The notes under the pieces are model-generated. The model was not told where the DNA came from. It did no database searches and was given only the letters and a program-made list of their open reading frames with translations. Shown in pieces: positions 1 through 7,557 of a stretch of 41,452 nt of DNA. The stretch lies in contig NZ_VIKT02000021.1 of assembly GCF_009371975.2 (NCBI RefSeq), positions 1-41,452 on the forward strand, written 5' to 3'. The stretch is from Microcella pacifica. GTDB taxonomy: Bacteria; Actinomycetota; Actinomycetes; Actinomycetales; Microbacteriaceae. A program made the translations under genes and the position numbers. Every line of letters starts with the position of its first letter. The stretch's first letter is position 1.

Positions 1-112
1 CGCGCAGCTGACTACCCGAGGTGGCTGCATCACTACAATCACCACCGACCCCACACCGGCATCGGCGGATCAACCCCAGCCTCCCGCGTTCACAACCTCA
101 CGGGGAAATACA
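1..112 (+). mobile_element. Right end of an IS481-family insertion sequence
   Basis: The terminal bases read outward-in on the minus strand as TGTATTTCCCCGTGAGG, starting with the TGT typical of IS481-family terminal repeats. They abut GCTAGG (113-118), which matches the NCTAGN target preferred by this family. The other end of the element is outside the window, so the target duplication cannot be confirmed. Confidence 0.7.
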
Positions 113-117
113 GCTAG
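1..117 (+). CDS. IS481-family transposase, C-terminal end only (5' part outside window)
   Basis: Frame 1 is open from the window edge and ends with TAG at 115-117, giving 38 residues. They contain WLHHYNHHRPHTGIGGSTP, the C-terminal signature of IS481-family DDE transposases (W-x3-YN-x2-RPH-x3-GG-x2-P-x2-R). The catalytic DDE core lies outside the window, so only the family can be called. The stop codon is supplied by the CTAG target at 114-117. The protein would cut and join DNA at the ends of its own element. No start codon, promoter or other gene of the element is visible, so whether the full copy is intact cannot be judged here. Confidence 0.8.
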   Translation, partial: RAADYPRWLHHYNHHRPHTGIGGSTPASRVHNLTGKYS

Positions 118-1130
118 GCCGGGCGGGCGGGGCCCGTGCTCGATCGCACCGTGAGGCCCGTGGGCAGCAGCAGGTGCTCGTCGGGAGCGGGGGCGTCATG
201 CTGGTCGATCTGCTCGAGCAGCAGCTCGACGGCCCGACCGCCCTGCGCGCCGGGGCGCTGAGCGAGTGTCGTGATGCCGAGCGTCTCCGCGAGGGGATGG
301 TCGTCGATGCCGATGATCGAGAGGTCGTGCGGCACTCCGATGCCGAGCTGGCGCGCAGCCATCATGATGCCGACTGCGATCTCGTCGCACCCGGCGAAGA
401 TGGCGGTCGGCCGCGTGCGCGGGTCGCCGAGCACCGCGAGCCCCGCGGCGTAGCCGCCGGAGATGGAGAACTCGGCTTCGCGGAAGTCGTCTCCCTCGCC
501 GAGGCCCGCCTCCGCCATGGCGCGCTGGAAGCCCGTATAGCGCTGGCTGTGCACGCGGAAGTCCATCTGCTCGTCCTGGTCGCCGCCGACGTGGATGATG
601 CGCTCGTGGCCGAGGCTGATGAGGTGCTCCGTGGCGAGGCGCGAGGTCTCCACATCGTCGATGGACAGAGACGGGATGCCCGCCACGCGTCCCCCGATGG
701 CCACGAGCGGCTTGCCGAGCGCCTGCAGCATCTCCACCTCGTGCGGGCTCAGGGCGATCGTGACGGCGATCACGGCGTCGACGCGCTTGCGCACGAGGAA
801 GTAGTCAAACACTCGGCGCCGGAGGTCGCGATCGGTGCTGAGGCGGTAGAGGGTGAGGTCGTAGCCTGCCCGGATGAGCGCGGACTCGATGCCCTCGAGC
901 ACCTCCGCGAAGTACCACCGGTTGATGTACGGGATGACGACCCCGACGTTGCGGGTGCGGCCGGTGACGAGGCTCGCCGCCGTGCTCGAGACGACGTAGC
1001 CCAACTCGGACGCGGCCGCCTCGACCTTCCGGCGCGTATCGGTCGAGACGTAGCCGCGACCGCTGAGCGCGCGGGACGCGGTGGACTTGGAGACGCCCGC
1101 GATGCGGGCAACATCAGCCAGGATGCTCAT
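114..1130 (-). CDS. LacI-family transcriptional regulator of the adjacent sugar importer
   Basis: A 338-residue LacI/GalR-type repressor. Residues 2-50 are the helix-turn-helix and hinge segment (LADVARIAGVSKSTASRALS), followed by a periplasmic-binding-protein-like effector domain (VGVVIPYINRWYFAEVLEGI onward). Start is ATG at 1130 with GGAGG about 10 nt upstream. It is divergent from the CUT1 importer and separated from it by 381 bp that contain GGAACCGGTTCC-type palindromes, so it probably represses the importer (and perhaps itself) until a sugar binds; the sugar cannot be read from sequence. Its TAG stop (114-116) lies inside the CTAG where the IS481 element is inserted, so the last residues (GPARPA) may have been altered by the insertion. 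The family call is very firm; the target is inference from position. Confidence 0.93.
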   Translation of the reverse strand: MSILADVARIAGVSKSTASRALSGRGYVSTDTRRKVEAAASELGYVVSSTAASLVTGRTRNVGVVIPYINRWYFAEVLEGIESALIRAGYDLTLYRLSTDRDLRRRVFDYFLVRKRVDAVIAVTIALSPHEVEMLQALGKPLVAIGGRVAGIPSLSIDDVETSRLATEHLISLGHERIIHVGGDQDEQMDFRVHSQRYTGFQRAMAEAGLGEGDDFREAEFSISGGYAAGLAVLGDPRTRPTAIFAGCDEIAVGIMMAARQLGIGVPHDLSIIGIDDHPLAETLGITTLAQRPGAQGGRAVELLLEQIDQHDAPAPDEHLLLPTGLTVRSSTGPARPA

Positions 1131-1236
1131 GCCTCGTCGTCCTCCGTTGGACCGGTGCGGTGATGACCGCGAAGAAGGGGCGGCCTGCTCGGATCGCCCG
1201 CTGAGGGGTCAGTGTAGCCCGAATCCCGGATTTTAT

Positions 1237-1248
1237 GGAACCGGTGCC
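1237..1248. promoter_or_regulatory. Putative LacI-type operator O1 (imperfect)
   Basis: GGAACCGGTGCC differs at one position from the perfect palindrome at 1383-1394. It lies about 107 bp upstream of the divergent regulator gene, 146 bp centre-to-centre from the second site, an arrangement that would allow autoregulation or looping. Confidence 0.55.
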
Positions 1249-1346
1249 AGGAATCGACGCGTCCGAGTCCGGTTGCGGCCGGTTCTCTCACCTGGGAGCA
1301 GGCATACAGTCGCGCAACAGATCGGTAACGAGCAGGAATCCCGCGC

Positions 1347-1375
1347 TTGCAGTGCGCGCGAACGTGACGTACCGT
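1347..1375 (+). promoter_or_regulatory. Putative promoter of the CUT1 sugar importer
   Basis: TTGCAG (1347-1352), a 17-bp spacer and TACCGT (1370-1375) form a reasonable sigma-70-type promoter. The expected transcription start (about 1382) sits at the edge of the perfect GGAACCGGTTCC operator, which fits repression by steric block. Confidence 0.5.
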
Positions 1376-1382
1376 AGCGTCT

Positions 1383-1394
1383 GGAACCGGTTCC
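1383..1394. promoter_or_regulatory. Putative LacI-type operator O2 (perfect palindrome)
   Basis: GGAACCGGTTCC is a perfect 12-bp palindrome with the central CG common to LacI-family operators. It overlaps the predicted start of transcription of the importer operon. Confidence 0.7.
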
Positions 1395-1416
1395 CGATGG
1401 AGTGCCTTCCGCGCCC

Positions 1417-1430
1417 CGATACGGGTATCG
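1417..1430. promoter_or_regulatory. Palindrome in importer 5' leader
   Basis: CGATACGGGTATCG is a 6-bp inverted repeat around a 2-nt centre, between the promoter and the binding-protein gene. It could be a second regulator site or a weak leader hairpin; nothing identifies its partner. Confidence 0.3.
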
Positions 1431-1511
1431 AGTTTCGCTCTTGCACCACCAACACCACACCCGGCGCCTCGGGTCTCGATGCGCCGACCGACCTCAATGA
1501 GGAGGAAACAC

Positions 1512-2864
1512 ATGAGTTCCACTCTCCGGCGCAGGGTTCTTGCGCCAGCCGCAGCAGTCGGCGCCCTCAGCCTCGTTCTCGCAGGCTGCGCCGCCGACAC
1601 CGACGAGCCCGGAGCGGGCGGCGATCTCGACTGCTCCGCATACGAGGCCTATGGCACCTTCGAGGGCGAGAGCGTCGAGGTCTACGCGACGATCGTCGAA
1701 GTCGAAGCCGATGACCTCGTGACCAGCTGGTCCGACTTCGAGGACTGCACGGGCATCACGATCGACTACGTGGGCACGCAGGAGGCGGAGACGCAGATCA
1801 ACGTGCGCGCCGCCGCCGGTGACGCTCCCGACCTCATGATCATCCCGCAGCCCGGTCTTCTGCAGCGCCTGATCGCCGACGGCTACGTCGAGCCCGCCGC
1901 CTCGAGCGTCGAGGACAACGTCGACGAGTTCTGGAGCGAGTCGTGGAAGGGCTACGGCACCGTCGATGGCACCTTCTACGCCGCACCGCTGCTCGCCAGC
2001 GTCAAGGGCTACATCTGGTACTCGCCGGCCGACTTCGAGGAGAACGGCTACGAGATTCCCACCACGTGGGACGAGATGATCGCTCTCACCGACCAGATGA
2101 CCGAGCGCAACGAGGGCGCCTACCGCCCCTGGTGCGTCGGCTTCGGCTCGGGTGACGCGACCGGCTGGCCCGGCACCGACTGGGTCGAGGACTCCGTGCT
2201 GCGCTTCGCTGGCCCGGAGGCGTACGACGCATGGGTCGCGGGTGAGCTCGAGTTCAGCTCCCCCGAGATCACGGACGCCATCGAGCGGGTCGGCGAGATC
2301 CTCCTCGACCCCGAGTACGTCAACGGCGGCTACGGCGGCGTCGAGTCCATCGTGTCGACCACCTTCAACGACGGTGGCCTCCCGATCCTCGACGGCAACT
2401 GCTCCATGCACCACCAGGCCTCCTTCTACGAGGCTCAGTGGGGCGAGGGCGTGACGGTGGCTCCGGATGGCGACATCTGGGCGTTCATCACCCCGCCCGC
2501 GAGCGCCGATGACGGCCCCGCCGTCACCGGTGGTGGCGAGTTCGTCGCCGCGTTCAACGACCGCGAGGCGACAAGCGCTGTGCAGACCTACCTCGCGAGC
2601 GACACGTGGGCCAACAACCGCGTCGCGCTCGGTGGCGTCATCTCGGCGAACCAGGGCCTCGACCCGTCGCTCGCCAGCTCGCAGCTCGGCGTGCAGTCGA
2701 TCGAGATCCTGCAGAACCCCGACACGGTGTTCCGCTTCGACGCCTCTGACCTCATGCCCGCCGAGGTCGGTACCAGCTCCTTCTGGACCGGCATGGTGGA
2801 CTGGGTGAGCGGAACGGTCACGACTGATGAGCTCACGGAGTTCATCGACAGCACCTTCCCCTGA
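1512..2864 (+). CDS. Sugar ABC transporter substrate-binding lipoprotein (CUT1, alpha-glucoside-like)
   Basis: A 450-residue extracellular binding protein (family 1 solute-binding fold). The N-terminus is a lipoprotein signal: basic residues, a hydrophobic stretch and the lipobox LVLAGC, with Cys26 as the lipidation site. The mature part has the usual CUT1 landmarks (DFEDCTGITIDYVGT, APDLMIIPQPGLLQRLIADG, TFYAAPLLASVKGYIWY). The start is ATG at 1512 with GGAGGAAA a few bases upstream; an in-frame ATG at 1479 would put extra residues before the signal peptide and is less likely. It delivers sugar to the two permeases encoded downstream. Overall resemblance is to alpha-glucoside binding proteins (AglE-like), but the true ligand is unproven. 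Confidence 0.92.
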   Translation: MSSTLRRRVLAPAAAVGALSLVLAGCAADTDEPGAGGDLDCSAYEAYGTFEGESVEVYATIVEVEADDLVTSWSDFEDCTGITIDYVGTQEAETQINVRAAAGDAPDLMIIPQPGLLQRLIADGYVEPAASSVEDNVDEFWSESWKGYGTVDGTFYAAPLLASVKGYIWYSPADFEENGYEIPTTWDEMIALTDQMTERNEGAYRPWCVGFGSGDATGWPGTDWVEDSVLRFAGPEAYDAWVAGELEFSSPEITDAIERVGEILLDPEYVNGGYGGVESIVSTTFNDGGLPILDGNCSMHHQASFYEAQWGEGVTVAPDGDIWAFITPPASADDGPAVTGGGEFVAAFNDREATSAVQTYLASDTWANNRVALGGVISANQGLDPSLASSQLGVQSIEILQNPDTVFRFDASDLMPAEVGTSSFWTGMVDWVSGTVTTDELTEFIDSTFP

Positions 2865-2901
2865 GCAGTTCTCTCTAGCGACTGAACTGCCGGAATGACA
2901 G

Positions 2902-2935
2902 CGGGCCCCCCCAACACTCCTGTTCGGCGGGCCCG
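2902..2935 (+). promoter_or_regulatory. Intercistronic hairpin after binding-protein gene
   Basis: CGGGCCC (2902-2908) pairs with GGGCCCG (2929-2935) around a 20-nt loop, with no U-run after it. Such hairpins often let the binding protein be made in excess over the permeases by mRNA stabilisation or partial termination. Confidence 0.45.
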
Positions 2936-2986
2936 ACTGTCGGGTAGCGTGTCTCGAGTCAGATAAACCAATGGAGGTTTCATCGC

Positions 2987-3970
2987 ATGGCGGATTTCCT
3001 GTCCGACTTCGCTGAGAAGTTCGGACTCATGTTCCTCGGCCTCGCCGCGTTCGCCGCTGTGGTCGGCATCCTTCTCTTCTTGGCAGATCGGGCCCCCAAG
3101 CGGGGTCGCGACGTTCTGCAGCTCCTCATCTTCCTTCTCCCGGCGGGCATCCTGCTCACCGTGGGCCTCATCTACCCCGCGGTCAACACGACAGTGCTGT
3201 CGTTCTTCAACCGCAACTCGCAGGAGTTCGTCGGCTTCGACAACTTCGTGTGGATGTTCACCCAGCCTCAGATTCAGATCACTCTGCTCAACACGCTCGT
3301 CTGGGTGGCGCTCGTACCGACGCTCTCGACGATCTTCGGTCTCGCGTACGCGGTCTTCATCGACAAGTCGAAGGGTGAGAAGGTTCTGAAGTCGCTCGTC
3401 TTCATGCCCATGGCGATCTCCTTCGTCGGCGCCGGCATCATCTGGCGCTTCATGTACGAGTACCGGGCGGAAGGCTTCAGCGAGCAGATCGGTGTGCTCA
3501 ACCAGATCATCGTCTGGGTCGGCGGCGAGCCGCAGCAGTTCCTGCAGAACTCGCCCTGGAACACCTTCTTCCTCATCATCGTCATGGTCTGGATCCAGAC
3601 CGGTTTCGCCATGGTGCTGCTCTCGGCGGCGATCAAGGGAGTTCCCGTCGAGATCGTCGAAGCGTCCCGGCTCGACGGGGCCAACCCGTGGCAGACGTTC
3701 TGGAACGTCACCGTGCCCGGCATTCGCAGCACGCTGGTGGTCGTTGTCACCACCATCTCCATCGCCACTCTGAAGGTCTTCGACATCGTGCGAGCCATGA
3801 CCGGCGGCAACTTCGACACCTCGGTCGTCGCGAACGAGATGTACACGCAGGCGTTCAACCGCGGTGAGTTCGGGCAGGGCTCGGCTCTCGCCCTCGTGCT
3901 CTTCGTGATGGTTCTGCCCATCGTCGTCTACAACGTGCGCATCATGCGCAAGCAGAAGGAGATCCGATGA
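2987..3970 (+). CDS. Sugar ABC transporter permease, MalF/AglF type
   Basis: A 327-residue inner membrane subunit. Hydrophobic segments begin near residue 13 and include an extra N-terminal helix typical of MalF-like subunits. The cytoplasmic EAA loop that docks the ATPase is seen at about residues 222-245 (EIVEASRLDGANPWQTFW...P). A GGAGG about 10 nt upstream supports the ATG at 2987. The gene sits 122 bp after the binding protein and overlaps the next permease by ATGA (3967-3970), so the two membrane subunits are translationally coupled. It forms half of the channel for the sugar bound by the upstream lipoprotein. Confidence 0.93.
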   Translation: MADFLSDFAEKFGLMFLGLAAFAAVVGILLFLADRAPKRGRDVLQLLIFLLPAGILLTVGLIYPAVNTTVLSFFNRNSQEFVGFDNFVWMFTQPQIQITLLNTLVWVALVPTLSTIFGLAYAVFIDKSKGEKVLKSLVFMPMAISFVGAGIIWRFMYEYRAEGFSEQIGVLNQIIVWVGGEPQQFLQNSPWNTFFLIIVMVWIQTGFAMVLLSAAIKGVPVEIVEASRLDGANPWQTFWNVTVPGIRSTLVVVVTTISIATLKVFDIVRAMTGGNFDTSVVANEMYTQAFNRGEFGQGSALALVLFVMVLPIVVYNVRIMRKQKEIR

Positions 3971-4944
3971 GCACGAGTAGCGGAACCAACACGGGCACGA
4001 GCACGGACAAGGTGCAGAAGGCCGAGACCAAGCTCGACCAGCCGCTCGGGCAGAGGAACAAGGCGACGGGTGGAGGAAAGGCCAAGCGGGTCAAGCAGCG
4101 CCTCACGTCCCGGTGGGCGACCTTCGCGGCCATCGTCATCGCGGTCATCTGGACGATCCCGACCTTCGGCCTCCTCGTCTCCTCGATCCGCACGCCGGAC
4201 GAGATTCGCACGACCGGCTGGTGGAACATCTTCGTGAGCCCGAGCTTCACGCTCGAGAACTACGCCGAAGTGCTCACCGTCTCCGGTGCCTCCTCGGCGA
4301 ACCTCGGGCAGTACTTCGTGAACTCGCTCGTCATCGCGATTCCCGCGGCGCTCTTCCCCATCGCCCTGGCGACGATGGCGGCATACGCCTTCGCGTGGAT
4401 CAAGTTCAAGGGCTCCGGTGCGCTGTTCGTACTCGTGTTCGCGCTGCAGATCGTTCCGTTGCAGATGGCCCTCGTGCCGCTGCTGCAGATCTTCAGCGGT
4501 GTGCTCGGCATCAGCGGAACCTTCCCCGCGGTGTGGATCGCGCACACGATCTTCGGGCTCCCGCTGTGCATCTTCCTGCTGCACAACTTCATCTCGGAGA
4601 TCCCGGGCGAAGTGGTCGAGGCGGCGCGCGTCGACGGTGCGAACCACACGCAGATCTTCTTCCGCATCATCATTCCGCTGTCGCTCCCGGCGCTCGCGTC
4701 GATCGGCATCTTCCAGTTCCTGTGGGTCTGGAACGATCTGCTCGTCGCGCTCGTGTTCTCGGGCGGCACGGCCGACGTCGCGCCACTGACGCAACGATTG
4801 GCGGAGCTCGTCGGCAACTTCGGGCGCAACACCGAGCGACTGCCCGCCGCGGCGTTCATCTCGCTCATCATTCCGCTCATCGTGTTCTTCAGCCTGCAGC
4901 GCTACTTCGTGCGCGGCCTGCTGGCGGGCTCGACGAAGGGGTAG
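3967..4944 (+). CDS. Sugar ABC transporter permease, MalG/AglG type
   Basis: A 325-residue partner permease. It has a hydrophilic, polar N-terminal tail of about 45 residues before the first membrane helix (ATFAAIVIAVIWTIPTFGLL), and the EAA loop EVVEAARVDGANHTQIFF at about residues 216-233. The start overlaps the previous stop (ATGA). The C-terminus (QRYFVRGLLAGSTKG) is the standard end for MalG/CUT1 subunits. No ATPase gene follows; the operon ends here and the next gene is an unrelated exporter with its own promoter. The energy subunit must therefore be encoded elsewhere, as with shared MsiK-type ATPases known from other actinobacteria. Confidence 0.93.
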   Translation: MSTSSGTNTGTSTDKVQKAETKLDQPLGQRNKATGGGKAKRVKQRLTSRWATFAAIVIAVIWTIPTFGLLVSSIRTPDEIRTTGWWNIFVSPSFTLENYAEVLTVSGASSANLGQYFVNSLVIAIPAALFPIALATMAAYAFAWIKFKGSGALFVLVFALQIVPLQMALVPLLQIFSGVLGISGTFPAVWIAHTIFGLPLCIFLLHNFISEIPGEVVEAARVDGANHTQIFFRIIIPLSLPALASIGIFQFLWVWNDLLVALVFSGGTADVAPLTQRLAELVGNFGRNTERLPAAAFISLIIPLIVFFSLQRYFVRGLLAGSTKG

Positions 4945-4981
4945 CGGCACTCTCCACACGGGAATCCCCGGTGGCTGCGCC

Positions 4982-4987
4982 TAGGCT
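4982..4987 (+). promoter_or_regulatory. -10 box of probable leaderless promoter (ABC exporter)
   Basis: TAGGCT followed by 6 nt and the ATG at 4994. The spacing puts the transcription start on the initiation codon. No -35 consensus and no ribosome binding site are visible. It decides the start: ATG 4994 rather than the nearby ATG at 4990, which is in another frame. Confidence 0.6.
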
Positions 4988-4993
4988 CGATGC

Positions 4994-6886
4994 ATGAGCA
5001 TGGGAGGCGGCCACCGGGGATCACGTGTCTCGGGCGGGGACGCCGAGGCTCAGCGGGCCGAGAACGCTGCTGCCCCGCGCATCCCGAATCTGCTCCCGCG
5101 CATCGCGCAGCTGTTCCGGCCTCATCGCGCCCGCCTCGCGCTCACGATCGCTCTCGTCCTCGTGTCGGCCGGTCTCAGCGTGCTGCCGCCGCTCCTCACG
5201 CAGCAGGCCTTCGACCGAGGGCTCTTCCCGCCCGAGGGCGGCCCGAACATCCCCGTGCTGATTCAGCTCGTGAGCCTCATGCTGCTGCTCTGGATGCTCA
5301 GCGCGGGTCTCGGCATCGCCCAGACCTTCCTCACCGCCACCGTGGGCAACGCCGTCATGGCGCAGTTGCGCGTGCGGCTCTTCGCGCACCTGCAGAGCAT
5401 GGAGCTCGGCTTCTTCACCCGCACCAAGACCGGCGCCATCCAGTCGCGCCTGCAGAACGACGTCGGGGGCGTCGCGGGCGTGCTCAACAACACCGTCTCG
5501 AGCGTCATCGGCAACACGGTCACCGTCATCGCGGCCTTCATCGCCATGCTCATCCTCAGCTGGCAGCTCACGGTCGTCGCGGTGATCCTGCTGCCCCTCC
5601 TCGTGATCGCGCAGCGGCGCGTCGGCCAGGTGCGCGCGCGCATCGCCGGCAAGACCCAGGAGTCGCTGAGCGACATGTCGGCGATCACGCAGGAGTCGCT
5701 GAGCGTCTCGGGCATTCTGCTGGCGAAGAGCTTCTTCGGCCACGAGGGCGAGGTCGAGCGGTACCGCAGCGAGAACGAGGTGCAGCGCCGCCTGCAGGTG
5801 CAGCTGCAGATGAGCGGCCAGTGGTTCTTCGCCATCGTCAACGTCTTCCTCTCCGTCATCCCTGCCGTGATCTACCTCGTCGCGGCCTTTCTCATCGAGG
5901 CGGATGTCGCCGTCACGGCGGGCACGATCGTCGCGTTCACGACGGTGCAGGCACGCCTGACCTTCCCCCTGCTCGGCCTCATGCGCGTCACTCTCGACCT
6001 GCAGACCTCGGCCGCGCTGTTCGCGCGCATCTTCGAGTACCTCGACCTGAGGCCGACCATCACGGAGGCGCCCGACGCGCGCGATGTCGAGCCCTCGCGT
6101 GTGGGCTCGGTCGCCTTCCGCGACGTCGTCTTCCGCTATCCGGATGCCGGCGACGACACGTCGCCGACGCTCGACGGGGTCTCGTTCTCGATCGAGCCGG
6201 GGCAGTTCGTGGCCTTCGTCGGGCCGTCCGGTGCGGGCAAGACGACGATCTCCTACCTCGTGCCCCGCCTGCACGAGGCGTCGAGCGGCGTCGTCGAGTT
6301 CGCGGGCGTGGACGTGCGCGAGCTGCGCCAGGAGTCGCTCATCGGGTCGGTCGGAATTGTGAGTCAGGAGACTTACCTCTTTCACGCGTCGATCGCCGAG
6401 AACCTCCGGTATGCGAAGCCCGACGCGAGCGACGAGGAGCTCGAGGCAGCCTGCCGTGCCGCGAACATCCACGAGACCATCGACACGTTCCCCGACGGGT
6501 ACGCGACGGTCGTCGGTGAGCGCGGGTACCGCCTCTCGGGGGGCGAGAAGCAGCGCGTCGCGATCGCGCGCGTGCTGCTCAAAGACCCCCCGGTGCTCAT
6601 CCTCGACGAGGCGACGAGCGCGCTCGACTCGGTCTCGGAGCGCGTCGTGCAGCGGGCGCTCGACTCGGCGACGCGCGGGCGCACGACGATCGCGATCGCG
6701 CACCGGCTCTCGACCATCAGCGCGGCCGACGTCATCCACGTCGTCGACGGTGGCCGCATCGTCGAGAGCGGCGCGCACGCCGAGCTCGTCGCGCTCGGCG
6801 GGGTGTACGCGCGGCTCGTCGAGCAGCAGTCGGCCGACTACGACCGCACGGGTCAGCTGCGCGCGGCGAGCAGCTCTGACATGTAG
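4994..6886 (+). CDS. ABC transporter, fused membrane and ATPase domains (exporter type)
   Basis: A 630-residue half-transporter. After a polar N-terminus (about 30 residues) come the six-helix ABC transmembrane domain (residues about 45-330) and a C-terminal nucleotide-binding domain: Walker A GPSGAGKT near residue 410, Q-loop SQETYLF, signature LSGGE near 514, Walker B VLILDEATSALD, and the H-loop AHRLS. All catalytic positions are intact. It resembles MsbA/MdlB-type multidrug or lipid exporters and probably works as a homodimer, as there is no partner gene. Transcription appears leaderless from TAGGCT at 4982. Its last 34 bp overlap the 3' end of the convergent DUF305 gene. The exported substrate cannot be read from the sequence. 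Confidence 0.95.
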   Translation: MSMGGGHRGSRVSGGDAEAQRAENAAAPRIPNLLPRIAQLFRPHRARLALTIALVLVSAGLSVLPPLLTQQAFDRGLFPPEGGPNIPVLIQLVSLMLLLWMLSAGLGIAQTFLTATVGNAVMAQLRVRLFAHLQSMELGFFTRTKTGAIQSRLQNDVGGVAGVLNNTVSSVIGNTVTVIAAFIAMLILSWQLTVVAVILLPLLVIAQRRVGQVRARIAGKTQESLSDMSAITQESLSVSGILLAKSFFGHEGEVERYRSENEVQRRLQVQLQMSGQWFFAIVNVFLSVIPAVIYLVAAFLIEADVAVTAGTIVAFTTVQARLTFPLLGLMRVTLDLQTSAALFARIFEYLDLRPTITEAPDARDVEPSRVGSVAFRDVVFRYPDAGDDTSPTLDGVSFSIEPGQFVAFVGPSGAGKTTISYLVPRLHEASSGVVEFAGVDVRELRQESLIGSVGIVSQETYLFHASIAENLRYAKPDASDEELEAACRAANIHETIDTFPDGYATVVGERGYRLSGGEKQRVAIARVLLKDPPVLILDEATSALDSVSERVVQRALDSATRGRTTIAIAHRLSTISAADVIHVVDGGRIVESGAHAELVALGGVYARLVEQQSADYDRTGQLRAASSSDM

Positions 6887-7557
6887 TCGAGCTCTTTCGA
6901 CTGCTGTTGGACCATGCCCTGGGCGAGCGTTCTCACCTGTGGATCGTTGCTACGCGCGAGCACAGATTCGGCCATTTCGACGCCGCCCTGGTGATGAGCC
7001 ATCATGAGGCGGAGGTACAACCTTTCGGCCTCGACGCCGCTGAGGCTCGACAGCAGCTGCAGATCATCCGGAGTGGCCATGCCGGGCATTGCACCGCCGA
7101 GGGCGTCTGAACTTGAGCCATCTGTCATGTCCATCCCGGTGTGGTCGCCACCCTGCTCGTCGCTGTTGAGTGCGGGCATCGACATCCACTCCATCGCAGG
7201 ACGGCTCGACGTTTGTGGGAGACCCCACATCGTCAACCACGCAAACATCTGACCCTGCTGTTGAGTCTGACCGGTCGCGATGTCGAGCGCGAGCAGACGG
7301 ATCTCGGGGTCGTCAGTGCGCTCGCGAATGATGAGGGACATCTCAATAGCCTGGCCGTGGTGCACCTGCATGTCGCGCGCGAAACCCGCCTCGGCGCTCG
7401 ACTCTTCAGGCGTTTGGGTCGCGGCTGGCGCCGTGGCCCGCCCGACCAGCACGCCGACAACGATTGCGACAAGCACGAGCAGCGTGCCGATGACCAGCAG
7501 ACGCGTTCGGCTAAGTGGCGGAGACGCCTCTGCTGCGTCGGTTGCTCTACCGACCAT
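6853..7557 (-). CDS. DUF305 domain membrane-anchored protein (possible copper binding)
   Basis: A 234-residue protein with one N-terminal membrane helix (about residues 19-40, LLVIGTLLVLVAIVVGVLVG) and an extracytoplasmic DUF305 region. Both diagnostic His-rich helices are present, MQVHHGQAIEMSLI and LMMAHHQGGVEMAESVL, separated by a Met/Asp/Gly-rich linker (HTGMDMTDG, GGAMPGMA). DUF305 is a four-helix, ferritin-like family often found with copper-handling genes, and the Met/His content fits metal binding, but no metal is proven. The start ATG at 7557 overlaps the stop of the DUF3105 gene (TAATG), so the two are coupled. The 3' end overlaps the convergent ABC exporter by 34 bp. Confidence 0.88.
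   Translation of the reverse strand: MVGRATDAAEASPPLSRTRLLVIGTLLVLVAIVVGVLVGRATAPAATQTPEESSAEAGFARDMQVHHGQAIEMSLIIRERTDDPEIRLLALDIATGQTQQQGQMFAWLTMWGLPQTSSRPAMEWMSMPALNSDEQGGDHTGMDMTDGSSSDALGGAMPGMATPDDLQLLSSLSGVEAERLYLRLMMAHHQGGVEMAESVLARSNDPQVRTLAQGMVQQQSKELDYMSELLAARS

Larger units (their letters stand above)
1131..1511. other. Divergent control region between lacI-type gene and CUT1 importer
   Basis: This 381-bp gene-free stretch holds two GGAACCGG-type operators (1237-1248 and 1383-1394), a sigma-70-like promoter for the importer (1347-1375), a 14-bp palindrome in the presumed leader (1417-1430) and a strong ribosome binding site (GGAGGAAA, about 1500-1507) for the binding-protein gene. 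Short open frames through it have no coding character. Confidence 0.7.
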
